This document shows, piece after piece, positions 1-11,016 of a stretch of 64,000 bases of DNA. Location: contig JAOTOL010001285.1 in NCBI GenBank assembly GCA_034440575.1, forward strand, positions 418,001 to 482,000, written 5' to 3'. The position numbers were made by a program, and so were the translations under genes. Under the pieces are notes generated by a model. The model saw only the letters and a list, made by a program, of their open reading frames with translations, searched no databases and was not told where the DNA came from. The stretch comes from Imbricaverruca yamaguchii (lineage: Eukaryota > Arthropoda > Thecostraca > Neoverrucidae). How positions within the stretch are numbered: position 1 is the stretch's first letter; each line of letters starts with the position of its first letter.

Positions 1-210
<210 letters not shown>

Positions 211-790
211 AGCCATGTACAGCAAAAGCTTGAAACTCTGTGGCCTCACAAACTCCAAGAAGGCGACCGTCATTGCTCTACCGCCAAACCACAATGCCGA
301 TGAAACATCGCAACACATACGCTGCTATACAGCAATACGGCAGTACTACATTATCCACAGCATCAGAATGGCCCAATCACGCAACGTCTCAATCGAACAG
401 CATTGCGGCAGTACAATACAGCACAACTGCAGTACTGAGTTGTCACAGCACCGCAGTGCCCCAGCCAGTGGCACAGCCAGGATTTTTATAGGGGAGGGGG
501 CGATAGGGCGAGAGGCGACGGAAAAGGTGTGATGAAACAACGAAAACCTCCGGCGCGAAGCGCGCCGAAAATCTCGGGATATGTGTGGTGAAAATCGTGT
601 GCCTACCGGGGGGGGGATTGAGTCAAAGTTTCTCTAAATTTCCGTGAACTGGGGATGGAGGGGGGGTGGGGGGGGCTTTGATCTAAGTAAATAAAATTTT
701 TAGCGTATTTTTGTGAACTAAGGCAGCAATGGTCCGGGCCGTTGCCTCCTCCCGCAGCTGCGCCCCTGGCCCCAACGCTACAACACTCCA
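211..790. other. Non-coding flank downstream of tetraspanin exon 4
   Basis: This is intron 4 of the minus-strand tetraspanin by position. It holds short G-runs (around 610 and 660-680) and short spurious frames on both strands. I found no next exon with the expected CCG motif, so the gene continues beyond the left edge. Confidence 0.6.
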
Positions 791-807
791 GCCACAGTGC
801 GGCTCAC

Positions 808-987
808 CTCCACCTGGACGAAGTCGATGGCCACCGTGAACAGGCCCTGGTTGGTCTGGTTGTACTTGGCCTTCAGGCGCGCCTGCAGGCGGCCCTCGAC
901 GTTGCTGATGAGGGTCGCTTGTGACGTCACCGCGAGGATTCCCAGCGCCGCGAACACCAGGAACACGAGCAGCAGGCAGAAGAAGTG
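808..987 (-). CDS. Tetraspanin, exon 4 (TM3 and start of large extracellular loop)
   Basis: This 60-codon exon is read on the minus strand. It starts after a splice acceptor (CTGTTCGCAG, 988-997) and ends before a donor (GTGAGC, 802-807), phase 0 to 0. The translation opens with HFFCLLLVFLVFAALGILAV, a typical third transmembrane helix. The start of the large extracellular loop follows, with an N-glycosylation sequon (NQT). Third-codon positions are almost all G or C. Tetraspanins organise membrane microdomains through four helices and a CCG-containing loop; that motif should lie in the next exon, outside the window. The 5' half of the exon together with its acceptor is repeated four more times just upstream (1000-1375). 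The assignment rests on helix pattern, phase fit and the three other exons. Confidence 0.8.
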
Positions 988-1375
988 CTGCGAACAGCGG
1001 AGCACGTGATCCGTGACGTCACGGCGAGGATTCCCAGCGCCGCGAACACCAGGAACACGAGCAGCAGGCAGAAGAAGTGCTGCGAACAGCGGAGCACGTG
1101 ATCCGTGACGTCACGGCGAGGATTCCCAGCGCCGCGAACACCAGGAACACGAGCAGCAGACAGAAGAAGTGCTGCGAACAGCGGAGCACGTGATCCGTGA
1201 CGTCACGGCGAGGATTCCCAGCGCCGCGAACACCAAGGAACACGAGCAGCAGGCAGAAGAAGTGCTGCGAACAGCGGAGCACGTGATCCGTGACGTCACG
1301 GCGAGGATTCCCAGCGCCGCGAACACCAGGAACACGAGCAGCAAGCAGAAGTGCTGCGAACAGCGCACATGACGT
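920..1375 (-). repeat. 92-bp minisatellite copying the exon 4 acceptor and TM3 coding start
   Basis: Five copies begin at about 937, 1029, 1121, 1213 and 1306, spaced 92, 92, 92 and 93 bp. The copy at 937 is the genuine exon 4. Each unit carries the acceptor CTGTTCGCAG on the minus strand and the first 20 or so TM3 codons. Units join at a palindromic TGACGTCA followed by CACGTG. Because 92 is not a multiple of 3, splicing to a distal acceptor shifts the frame and soon hits a stop. Confidence 0.9.
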
Positions 1376-1392
1376 ACACATCGGGCGGCACA

Positions 1393-1740
1393 AGACATAA
1401 AGACATAAAAGATCAGTGCAACTATGAGCAACAAGGGACCTTCTTGGTCACACTCTGGACACTCAACCAGTTGCCCACCAAATCCGTCGATCAGCCCTTC
1501 TTGGAATACTGAAAAAACCTATCTTTTTATAATGATTGTCTATGCTGTTTTAAAAAATGTTCAATGTGCTGTTATTCTGACAATGGTTTCTGACAGCTGG
1601 TTCCAGTGTTCTACTACCCTGTTGGTGAAGAAAGACTGCCTTAGCCCTGTCCTATTGTGGTTAACTCAATTTTGAATTGATGAACTCTAATTGCATCATT
1701 TCTGTTAAATGTAAAGTATTCACAGGGAGCCTCAGCGCAT
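1393..1740 (-). mobile_element. CR1-like LINE 3' end fragment
   Basis: On the minus strand the end of a non-LTR reverse transcriptase reads FFTNRVVEHWNQL, followed by a 3' UTR and an 8-bp tail repeat (TATGTCTT). CR1-group LINEs commonly end in such 8-bp microsatellites. Two relatives lie at 3591 and 19177. The copy is 5' truncated and dead. Confidence 0.65.
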
Positions 1741-2037
1741 ATGTAAATTACACTTGCTTTTGCATTCCGATAACATCAAAGCTAGGAGGCGAATGGAGCA
1801 GATTTGATTTTTTTTGTCCGTGATGTCATTCTGACGTCATGTGAACACCCACGTCACCATCAGTAGTGCGCTAAATAGCAGTGCCTATGACAAACAGATC
1901 TGATGTAGAGAAGGAGTGGGTGCTGCAAGTGGGCCTAGGAATCGCGGAGGAGGGGGAGGCAGAAAGGGTAGCATCACCCATTATACACTTTGAGCAAATT
2001 TAATACTGATCATGTGGTAACTTTGCATGGAAATAAT
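1741..2037. other. No recognisable feature
   Basis: Mixed-composition intronic DNA. I see no coding or repeat structure. Confidence 0.5.
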
Positions 2038-2112
2038 CCGCTTTAATGAAAGAAAGAATCCACTTTAATGAAAGAAAGAATCCACTTTAATGAAAGAAAG
2101 AATCCACTTTTA
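2038..2112. repeat. 22-bp tandem repeat, three copies
   Basis: A unit containing CACTTTAATGAAAGAAAG is repeated head to tail three times with few changes. Confidence 0.85.
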
Positions 2113-2149
2113 TAAAATGGCTCAGCCCTTACAACCCCCACCCAACATT

Positions 2150-2345
2150 CGGACAGTTACTACGCCTCTGATGCCACAGTTCCTACGCTTCTAGTGTGGC
2201 AGCTTTGGCACAGCTCCTACACCTCTGATGCGGCAACTTTGGCACAGTACCTACGCCTCTGATCTGGCAACTTTGACACAGTTTCTACACCTCTGATATG
2301 GCAACTTTAGCACAGCTCCACGCTTCTAGTGTGGCGGCTCCTCAG
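2150..2345. repeat. Degenerate 33-bp tandem repeat
   Basis: About five units share CCTCTGATGTGGCAACTTTG and CACAGYTCCTACRC blocks with variable spacing. Confidence 0.75.
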
Positions 2346-2629
2346 AGCATCTCGATTCCTATTCAGCTTACCACCCCTCCCCTCCCATCCCCTCCATCAC
2401 CACACCACCACCGCCACCATCATCACATGTTAACCTAAACGCCCCCAGGACGCGACGGCCACTTGGTTTCGTCGTTACCGCCGCCGCCGCTCTGAATGCG
2501 GGAGCAGCTCATGAGAAGAGCGCCGTTTTGTCAGCGGTTGCCGGCAGAGGGCGGGAGGCGCGCCCCCCCCCTGCTCCCAGCCCCCTCGCTGGAGACCGAC
2601 CAGCGCTGGTCGATGGACCAGCGATCGTC

Positions 2630-3590
2630 GGACGGTTATATGTTATAGCTGAAGACACGGATCTCTGTATAACCAAAGATCACTAGCTATAGATGACTAT
2701 ATATTATAGCTGCAGCTACGGATCGCTGTATAGTCAGTGACTATACGTTAGCCAGTGACTATACATTAGAGTATTTTTTTAACGCATTTTGAGAAAAAAT
2801 GCGGATGGCTCATTATTTGTATAATTTTGATGACAAATTATTAGGCACATACCAAGGCAAAATAAAAACAGTAGCCGTTTTTGATAACACCACTTTGAAA
2901 ATTATCGACACAGGCTACTATACATGGTTATATGTTATAGCTGCAGCCACGGATCGCTGTATAACCAGCGGCTATATATGGTTATATGCTATAGCTGCAG
3001 CCACGGATCGCTGTACAACCAGCGGCTATAGATGGTTATATGTTATAGCTGCAGGCATTGATCGTTGTATAACCAGCGGCTATAGATGGTTATATGCAAT
3101 AGCTGCAGCCACGGATCGCTGTATAACCAGCGGCTATAGAAGGTAATATGTTATAGCTGCAGGCACTGCTCGCTGTATAACCAGCGGCTATAGATGGTTA
3201 TATGTTATAGCTGCAGGCACTGATCGCTGTATAACCAGCGGCTATAGATGGTTATATGCTATAGCTGCAGGCACCGATCGCTGTATAACCACCGGCTATA
3301 GATGGTTATATGCTATAGCTGCAGGCACTGATTGCTGTATAACCAGCGGCTATAGATGGCTATATGTTATAGGTGCAGCCAGTCATCGCCGTAGAACCAG
3401 CGGCTATACTTGGTCATATATTATAGCTGCAGCTACTGATCGCTGTATAACCAGCGGCCACTTAACAGACGGTTATAGCGGCCACTATAACCATCTATAA
3501 CATGCTATGGATGGTTATATATTAGAGCTACAGCCACAGATTGCTGTATAAACAGCGGGCGCTGGCTATATATAGTTATGCATTATAGAT
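2630..3590. repeat. 54-bp minisatellite
   Basis: About 14 units contain ATAGCTGCAG, GATCGCTGTATAACCAGCGG and CTATAGATGGTTATATG. The period of 54 bp (18 codons) leaves a frame open at 2799-3146, but its peptide simply repeats the unit, so I treat it as spurious. The array lies in tetraspanin intron 3. Confidence 0.9.
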
Positions 3591-3735
3591 TGCAGACATA
3601 AAGACATAAAGACATAAAGACATAAAGGTTAGTGCAACTATGAGCCACAAGGGCCCTTCTTGGTTGCACTCTGTACACTGAACCAGTTGCCCACCAAATC
3701 TGTGAATCAGCTCTCCCTGTAATACTGAAAAGCAG
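3591..3735 (-). mobile_element. CR1-like LINE 3' end fragment (short)
   Basis: The same 3' end as at 1393, with at least four 8-bp tail units (GACATAAA read on the plus strand). It is truncated at about 3735, before the coding part. Confidence 0.6.
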
Positions 3736-3967
3736 ACGCTTGCGCATCCGACGAACACTCCAGGGGAGGGGGGAGGGGGGATGTGGTTTGTGTGCAAACT
3801 GTACCCGTATTGACAAAGCACTTCTGGTCGGCACTTACCGTGTTTAGAGGATGGAAAATGCACTTAAAGTTCCAGTTTGAAGTGATTGGATACCTTAGAA
3901 CATGTTCAGCTACATGACATTACTATTGCCGGTCACTCTGAACGGACTGAATGTCTGAATGCCTTAC

Positions 3968-4047
3968 CGTGCCCAGCATGCACTTGTTCTCCTTACAGGC
4001 GCCACAGCAGCCCATCAACGCCACCAGGGCGGCAACACCTCCGAGTC
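3968..4047 (-). CDS. Tetraspanin, exon 3 (TM2)
   Basis: This 80-bp exon lies between acceptor TATGTTGCAG (minus, 4048-4057) and donor GTAAGG (3962-3967). Joined in phase 1 to the final G of exon 2, it gives 27 codons: GLGGVAALVALM, then GCCGACKENKCMLGT. The GCCGA signature at the end of TM2 is diagnostic for tetraspanins. It ends in phase 0, which fits exon 4. A decayed copy lies 113 bp upstream in the gene's direction. Confidence 0.85.
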
Positions 4048-4079
4048 CTGCAACATAGACGCTGGGTCAGAGCACAACC

Positions 4080-4171
4080 AGCTCCGGGTACAGCTCTTGC
4101 TCTCCACACAGGCACCACAGCAGCCCATAGCCGCCACCAGGGCGGCGACACCTCCGCGACATGAAGCACAG
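4080..4171 (-). pseudogene. Dead duplicate of tetraspanin exon 3
   Basis: On the minus strand it reads RGGVAALVAAMGCCGACVES, clearly paralogous to exon 3 at an offset of 113 bp. The acceptor (TTGCAG in exon 3) has become TTCATG. The donor region reads CTGGTTGTG instead of ACGGTAAGG. It keeps the tetraspanin GCCGA and ES residues and several changes are synonymous, so it may once have been used as an alternative exon. Confidence 0.75.
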
Positions 4172-4220
4172 GCACTGTGTCCGAACGGAATCAGCTCCGG
4201 GCACATGAAGTACCCACATG

Positions 4221-4300
4221 AGGCGAAACAGTGTGGACGGCGCCATTAGCCGTGAATGTGCATAAAGTGCGTCGTGAACCGCCCAATAAACAAACAACGA
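4221..4300 (+). mobile_element. SINE S1, 5'-truncated copy
   Basis: Only the 3' part of the S1 family is present: GCGAAACAGTG, AGCCGTGAATGTGCATAAAG and an (AAAC)n tail. Likely target-site duplication: AGTACCCACATG (4209-4220) and AGCACTCACATG (4301-4312). Confidence 0.8.
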
Positions 4301-4312
4301 AGCACTCACATG

Positions 4313-5668
4313 TTTGATGCCACAATGGATTATGTTGACACGGCACTACCGAGTTGACACGATTTATGAGCAATTCTTGCCAACATGTGTCAGGCATATT
4401 ATGCCGATGAGCAGGCTTAAAAATGGATCATACACGCTTTTATTGTTTCCATTTTTATTGCTACCTCGCTGGTGTGTGCGGATTGGTAACGAAGTTGTGA
4501 TTTACGTTTATTATTTCCATTTACGCCGATTATTTCCATTTCTGAGCAGTGGCATAACCAGGGAGGACCCAGCCACCTCGGGTAACAAGCAAGATATCAC
4601 ACAGATAAAAGACATCTTGGGATATGGATCTCGCCAGAAAGGTTAGCACACCTCAAGCCGTTTCGTCTAATTGATAATTTGTTTTGGGTTGGGGCTCGGG
4701 GCTCCATTAGAAATGTCCTGGCCGCGCCAATATTTTAACATTTGCATTTGCAAGCATTTCCGCCCGAGAACCGTACGGTTGGACCTTGTGCTTCCGGTCT
4801 TTGCATCTCTAAGTTAAAGTCTTATCTGCCGGTGCAACATCAGAGCTCACCCCCAACAAACCTACAGATACCGGCATCACACTTGTTCATCCTGGTGAAC
4901 TCAGCAATTCTGGGCGAGTGGCAGCATCGCTGGTCTTCAGAGAAGCTTTGTATTTTAAATCAAATTGAGCCGTCTAGGATACCGGTTGGTGTTCTGAAAA
5001 ACTGAAAGGAAAAGATGACAATAGGGGTGCTATATTGGGGTTAGAGTATAGTGAATCGGTTACTTTAAAGTGAAGAAAGCAGGCATTCACTCACTTGAAA
5101 TAATCATAAGCATGAAGTGCATGACCTTACTTTATGAGAAAAAATAGACTAACACCTTTTCAACTTAACAAGCTGGTGGAGTAAAATACGATAAACACAC
5201 CGAGCCCAGGACTTCGTGATGATGACCGGATAGCATGATTCGCCAGGACGGTATAGAGACTTTGCGTAACACCTTCCGTAGAAAACACTTCAAGACACTT
5301 TCCCGTAGATTTTCCTCCAAGTTATGAGGCAGCCTAAATTCGATTTCGGCTACGCATCTTCGAATTTCGATTTACTCATTTAAGCGCTAACGACAGAACC
5401 TGCTGGGAAGGTGACAAACTTCTGTCGCCACTGGGAATAGTTCCACTTCTCACAATCACCTAGTTTGGCTAACTTTGGCTCATCGATTGGTTTGAGTCGG
5501 GTTGTGACCCGGGATTCGCTACAGCCGCAGGCTCCGCTTTGCTGTAGTTCGGTCCCGGCCTACCCGGGCTCCTTCCTCCTGCATTTCCGGCCCTCCAGAC
5601 ACTCCTGGACGAGCAGGAGACGACAGATCGCCTTCTAGGGATCAGCCTGCGCGAGGAGGGAATTCTCC
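4313..5668. repeat. Dispersed repeat A, copy 1
   Basis: About 1.35 kb that aligns collinearly with 8143-9664. Shared blocks include GCAATTCTTG, GCATTTCCGCCCGAGA, GATACCGGCATCACACTTGT and CCGTAGATTTTCCTCCAAG. No long frame is open. It differs from copy 2 by lacking about 150 bp around 4730. Confidence 0.75.
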
Positions 5669-7080
5669 CCTCACGGTGCTGGAGAAGTTGCTGCCCAGGG
5701 GCGTCGATAAAAAACATTTGGAGGGGGGGGGGAGGGGGCGAAGTGTACTGCCCCCACCCCCACCCAACCAAAAACTTATCGGATTTCGCCCACTATATTT
5801 TCCGACATCAATAATTCTGATTTTTATTTCACGATGTGTATGTTTATGCTTATTCAACATCCTCGCCAACGTGAAAAATCGTCCAGTAACAGGTGAAGTC
5901 ACATAAGCGAAAGAGCAGTGCACCGTGGATGTCAACATACAACTGTGAGTCGTAGCATGCGACTAGTGTCATACAGTGTATTCGTGTCCATCGTCATCGT
6001 CACCGTCATCGTCAATGTCATTGTCATTGTCGACGTCATCGTCATCGCCAACGTCACCTTCACCCTCCCCTCACTCCAAACACCAACAAACACACAACGG
6101 CTCAAATATAATATTGTTGCGTCCATATGCAGGCTAAGACACACCGGCCTTGATGGAGCATCGGAGCACAGCTGGCCTGAGCTGTGATGACGATGGGTGA
6201 AGGTATTTGTAACAGAATTGGTAGACACGTACTGTTTTAATCGTATAATATCTAACTGTGGGTGTTGTGACCCCGTAAATCAGCCGACCTACCATGCCCG
6301 GCACATGTCACGCCCGTACATGTCCGTCCGGCGCCGGCGACGCGGTCACCGGCCCTCGTCGGAACAGAGTCAGCATTTACGGGCCAACGCCCGGCTGCTG
6401 TGACCTGTACCGGCCTTCCGGCCGTGTCTGAGCCAGGGCTGTGGCCAGACCCCCGCTGAGAGACGTGTCTGGACTGTCGAGCCGCGCGGACCTGTCGCTG
6501 TCTGTCGCGTGCGTAAATTAACAACTGTATTTTGGCCTCCAAATTGAGAACTGAAAGCGATTGCTGTCGGCCTGGAACATTATTGCGAGTGTCTCTATAT
6601 ATTCACGGTACTTTCTGCACAATATATCGTGCAGAGAACATATCATTTTTGGCATTCGGAGTTATCGCGACGCGCGGGTCCTCTAGTCTATCACGAGCCA
6701 AGAAGAAGGACCTTCACTACATATTTCCTTGGTGCCTAATATTAGGGTGAGACGAAGCCAAAGTTTTGGTGGGGTGAGTTCAGCGTCGCGATGTCCACTA
6801 TCTAAGCCTACCCTGTTTCTTTGCAGTACAAAATATGCTGGTTCACACCAATTCAGTTTTCTATGTAGCATGGTGTTCTTCTTGCTTCTTTAGCTTCCTT
6901 ATCAGCATAAAAACAGCACAAGTTATTGGGGGCGGCAGGAATCAACATTGAGGGGGCCAAGATCAGCATTGGTGGGGCCATGGCCCCCACAAAAGGATAC
7001 AAATCAACACCCCTGCTGGTGCCAGATTCTGAACCCGCTCAGTACTGGTCTCCGGGTTGCAAGAACTCGAGTACCCAAAT
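5669..7080. other. Intronic DNA with simple repeats
   Basis: This holds a G-run (5721-5737), a loose (GTCATC)n tract at 5988-6062, and a GC-rich stretch at 6280-6500 with no convincing exon. I see no gene here. Confidence 0.5.
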
Positions 7081-8142
7081 GCATTGCTTTGTTCTCAGTC
7101 TGTTCTTTGTTCTTAGTCTGTTCTTTGTTCTTAGTCTGTTCTTTGTTCTTAGTCTGTTCTTTGTTCTTAGTCTGTTCTTTGTTCTTAGTCTGTTCTTTGT
7201 TCTTAGTCTGTTCTTTGTTCTTTTGTTCTTTTTTTGTTCTTAGTCTGTTCTTTGTTCTTAGTCTGTTCTTTGTTCTTAGTCTGTTCTTTGTTCTTAGTCT
7301 GTTCTTTGTTCTTAGTCTGTTCTTTGTTCTTAGTCTGTTCTTTGTTCTTCGTCTAACTTGTATCTTAAGGTGTTTGAGTGTGTCGCATTCCCCTCCAATA
7401 GGACGCGGGGAATTTCTGGACGGATTCGAGGAGCGCGATCGTCACTGGGCGTGGAGCGTTGTCCTTTCCCTTATTCGTCATCCTTCTGGGCGGTGCTGGG
7501 CGGCCACTTCGACTGTTGCAGGTGACTTGGTCTCCCGACGACAGCGCGAGTATGCGATTCGTGGTTGCTGTTAGGGGGGGGGGGGGAGGCGTCGCGACCG
7601 GCCGCACCGCCGCGAACTACTCCAGCTAATGCTCATCAATGCCGAATGGCTTAGTCTGAGCTAGGGCCTCGCTCGGTCGGCCCATTACGGCGGCGCCAGT
7701 CCGACCCACTCTCCTGCCCTCGACGACGACCGAGGATGAGGACGCCCTTGAGGATGACGTACGAGTGCGCTCGCGGCACGGATTCGGCCCGCCGAGCGCG
7801 CTTCGGCTGCCCGCTCGGATTAGTGCCTCGGGCGTTGGCGGCCGGGCGGTGGGGAGGTGCCGCCCAGCAATCCAACTGCACATCACTCACATGTCACTCA
7901 CATGTCACTCACACACATCACTCACACATCACTCACACATCACTCACACATCACTCACACATCACTCACACATCACTCACATATCACTCACACACATCAC
8001 TCACACATCACTCACATATCACACATACATCACTCACACATCACTCACACATCACTAACATATCACTCACATGTCACTCACACGCCACTCTGGATGGCTC
8101 AAACTCAATCAATAGACACTGTCGGAGGCGGCAATACACGCA
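7081..8142. repeat. Dispersed repeat B, copy 1, with two internal minisatellites
   Basis: It aligns with 9665-10800. It contains an 18-bp array at 7091-7355 (TTCTTAGTCTGTTCTTTG) and a TCACTCACACA array at 7880-8085. The shared unique parts include GGGGAATTTCTGGA and GGCTTAGTCTGAGCT. Open frames across the arrays only repeat the unit. Confidence 0.8.
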
Positions 8143-9664
8143 CCGGATGACCGCCACAATAGATTATATTGACATAAGGCACTGCCGAATTCACACGATG
8201 CATTAGCAATTCTTGTCAACATGTGTCAGAAATGTTATATGCCAATGAGTATAATACAAAATGGCCCATAAACGCTTTTAATGCCTCCCTTGTTATCACT
8301 ACTTCGCCCGTATTCTGAGGATTGGCAACGAAGTTGATGTGATTCCCGTTGCCGATTATTTCCATTTCTGAGCAGAGGCGCAGCCAGGGGGCCAGCCCTC
8401 TTGGGTAACAAGTAAAATATTCCACCAGATGAAAATACATTTTCGGATATAGATCACGCCAGCAAGTCTAGTACGCCGAATGCCCTTCCGCTTTATTGAG
8501 AATTTGTTTTGGGTAGGGCTCCCGTAGAAATATCCTGGCCGCGCCTCGAACTACTGGTACCACCGAATAATTGTTTTTTTGCCTTACTTTTGCAAGCAAC
8601 AAAGATCAACTTCTGAAAAAATGTCTGAAGTCGGAGAGTATGCGAATAGGATGCTGAATGCCAATACGAATGCGTTGCTAATATCATGGACATGCCGCGC
8701 CAATATTTTTAGCATTTGCATTTGCAGGCATTTCCGCCCGAGAGCCGTACAGTTTGGCCTTGTGCTTCCGGTCTTTGCATCTCTAAGTTAAAGTCCTGTC
8801 TGCCAGGGCCGCATCTGAGCCTACCCCCACTCCGCCCCCCCAACAAACCTACAGATACCGGCATCACACTTGTTCATCCTCGTGAACTCAGCAGTTCTGG
8901 GAGAATGGCAGCATCGTTGGTTTTCGGAGAAGCCTGGTATTTTAAATGAAATTGAGCCATCTGGAATACTGGTAGTCTGGTGTTCTCAAAAATTGAAAGG
9001 AAAAGATGGCACAAAAGGTGTTATATTGGGGCTAGAGTATAGTGAATCGGTCACTATAAAATGAAGGAAGCAGACATCCACTAACTTGAAACAATCCTCA
9101 GCATGAAATGCATGATCTTACTTTATGAGGAAAAATAGACTAGCACCTTTTCAACTTAATAAGCTAGTGGAGTAAAATGGGATTAACACGTCGAGCCCAA
9201 GACATCGTGATAATGGCCGGATAACAGCATGATTTGCCAAGACGGTGTAGAGGCTTTCCATAACACCTTCCGTAGAAAACACGTTAAAACACTTTCCCGT
9301 AGATTTTCCTCCAAGTTATTCAGCAGCCTAAATTAGATTTGGGCTACGCATCTTCGAACTTAGATTTACTCATTTAAGCGCCAAAGACAGGAACTGCTAC
9401 AAAGGTGACAAACTTCTGTCGCCACTGGGAATAGTTCCACTTCGCACAATCACCTAGTTTGGCTAACTTTGGCTCATCGATTGGTTTGAACTGAGTTGTG
9501 ATCCGGGATTCGCTACAGTCGCAGGCTCCGCCTTGCTGCAGTTCCGTCCCGGGCTATACCCAGGCTCCTTCCTCCTATATTTTCGGTCCTCCAGACACTC
9601 CTGGATGAGCAGGAGAGGACCGATATTCTTCTGTGGGTCAGCTTGCGAGAGGACGGCATTCTCC
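8143..9664. repeat. Dispersed repeat A, copy 2
   Basis: Second copy of A. It carries about 150 bp extra at 8546-8695, bounded on both sides by GCCGCGCC. It sits directly between two B copies. Confidence 0.75.
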
Positions 9665-10800
9665 GTCTGTTCTTCGTCTGTTCTTTGTTCTTAATCTGAC
9701 TTGTATCTTAAAGTGCTTGAGTCTGTCACATTCCACTCCACTAGGAAGCGGGGAATTTCTGGATGGATTCGAGGAGCGCGATCCCCCACTGGGCGTGGAG
9801 TGTTATCCTTTCCCTTATTTGTCATCCTTCTGGGCGGTGCTGGGCGACCATTTCGACTGTCGCAGGTGACCTGCACTCCCGATGGCAGCACCAGCATGTG
9901 ATTCGTGGTAGTTGGGGGGGGGGGGGCGCCGCGACCGGCCGCCCAGCCCCAAACCACTCCATCAATGGTTTAATCAATCATCCACTCCAAACCACTAATG
10001 CTCGTCAATACTGAATGGCTTAGTCTGAGCTGGGGCCCGATCGGTCGGCCCATTACGGGGGCACCCGTCCGACCTGCTCGCCTGCCCTCGACGACGACGG
10101 AGGATGAGGACGCCCTCGACGATGACGACGGAGGATGAGGACACCCTTGAGGATGACGTGCGAGTGCGCTCGCGGCACAGCTCGGCCCGCCTAGCGTGCT
10201 TCGGCTGTCCGCTCGGATTAGTGCCTGGGGCGTTGGCGGTCGGGCGGTGGGTAGGTGCCGCCCACACTCCAACTGCACATCACTCACATGCCACTAACAC
10301 ATCACTCACACACATCACTCAGACATCACTCACACAACACTCACACGTCACTCACACATCACTCACACGACACTCACACACCACTCACACATCACTCACA
10401 CAACACTCACACACCACTCACAACACTCACACACCACTCACACATCACTCACACATCACTCACACATCACTCACATGTCACTAACACATCACTCACAAAA
10501 CACTCACACAACACTCACACACCACTCACACATCACTCACACATCACTCACACTTCACTCACACATCACTCACATGTCACTAACACATCACTCACACATC
10601 ACTCACACATCACTCACACATCACTCACACATCACTCACACATCACTCATCACATCACTCACACATCACTCACACATCACTCACACATCACTCACACAAC
10701 ATCCATCACACATCACACTCACATCACTCTGGCTGACTCAATCGCAACCAATAGACATTGTCGCGGGAGGCGATACACGCACCGTATAACTGCCAATGAT
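9665..10800. repeat. Dispersed repeat B, copy 2, with (TCACTCACACA)n array
   Basis: Here the TCACTCACACA-like array has grown to about 450 bp (10277-10725), while the TTCTTAGTCTG array of copy 1 is reduced to about two units. It ends in a block close to CAATAGACATTGTCG. Confidence 0.8.
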
Positions 10801-10905
10801 ATCTTGCACTCGGACAAATACAACGAAGACGAGTGAAGGAGCGCGGCTAAAGATTCTGTGGATAGACACGAAGCACGACGTCCTGCAGTCTGATTGCGCC
10901 TGCAG

Positions 10906-11016
10906 GTACAGGACGCGCCGCCACTCCTGAGGCGGCGCGTCCTGGAGGGAGGCAAGCTGAGGGGGCTCCTCGGGCTGGCGGCCAACGGCATCGACACCAT
11001 AGCGGAGCACATCTGA
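10906..11016 (+). CDS. Possible terminal exon of an unknown gene
   Basis: An acceptor-like GCGCCTGCAG precedes a 36-codon frame ending in TGA. It reads VQDAPPLLRRRVLEGGKLRG and then LLGLAANGIDTIAEHI. Third positions are almost all G or C, like the accepted exons in this window. I do not recognise the protein, and no partner exon was found. It lies antisense inside tetraspanin intron 2. The minus strand is also open here, so the call is weak. Confidence 0.25.
   Translation, partial: VQDAPPLLRRRVLEGGKLRGLLGLAANGIDTIAEHI

Noticed and set aside
2799..3146. 115-residue frame with an 18-residue repeat
   Set aside because: The period equals the 54-bp minisatellite, so openness is automatic.
6948..7574. 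208-residue frame rich in SLFFVL repeats
   Set aside because: Produced by an 18-bp tandem array.
10255..10836. 193-residue His/Thr/Ser-rich frame
   Set aside because: Translation of the TCACTCACACA array.
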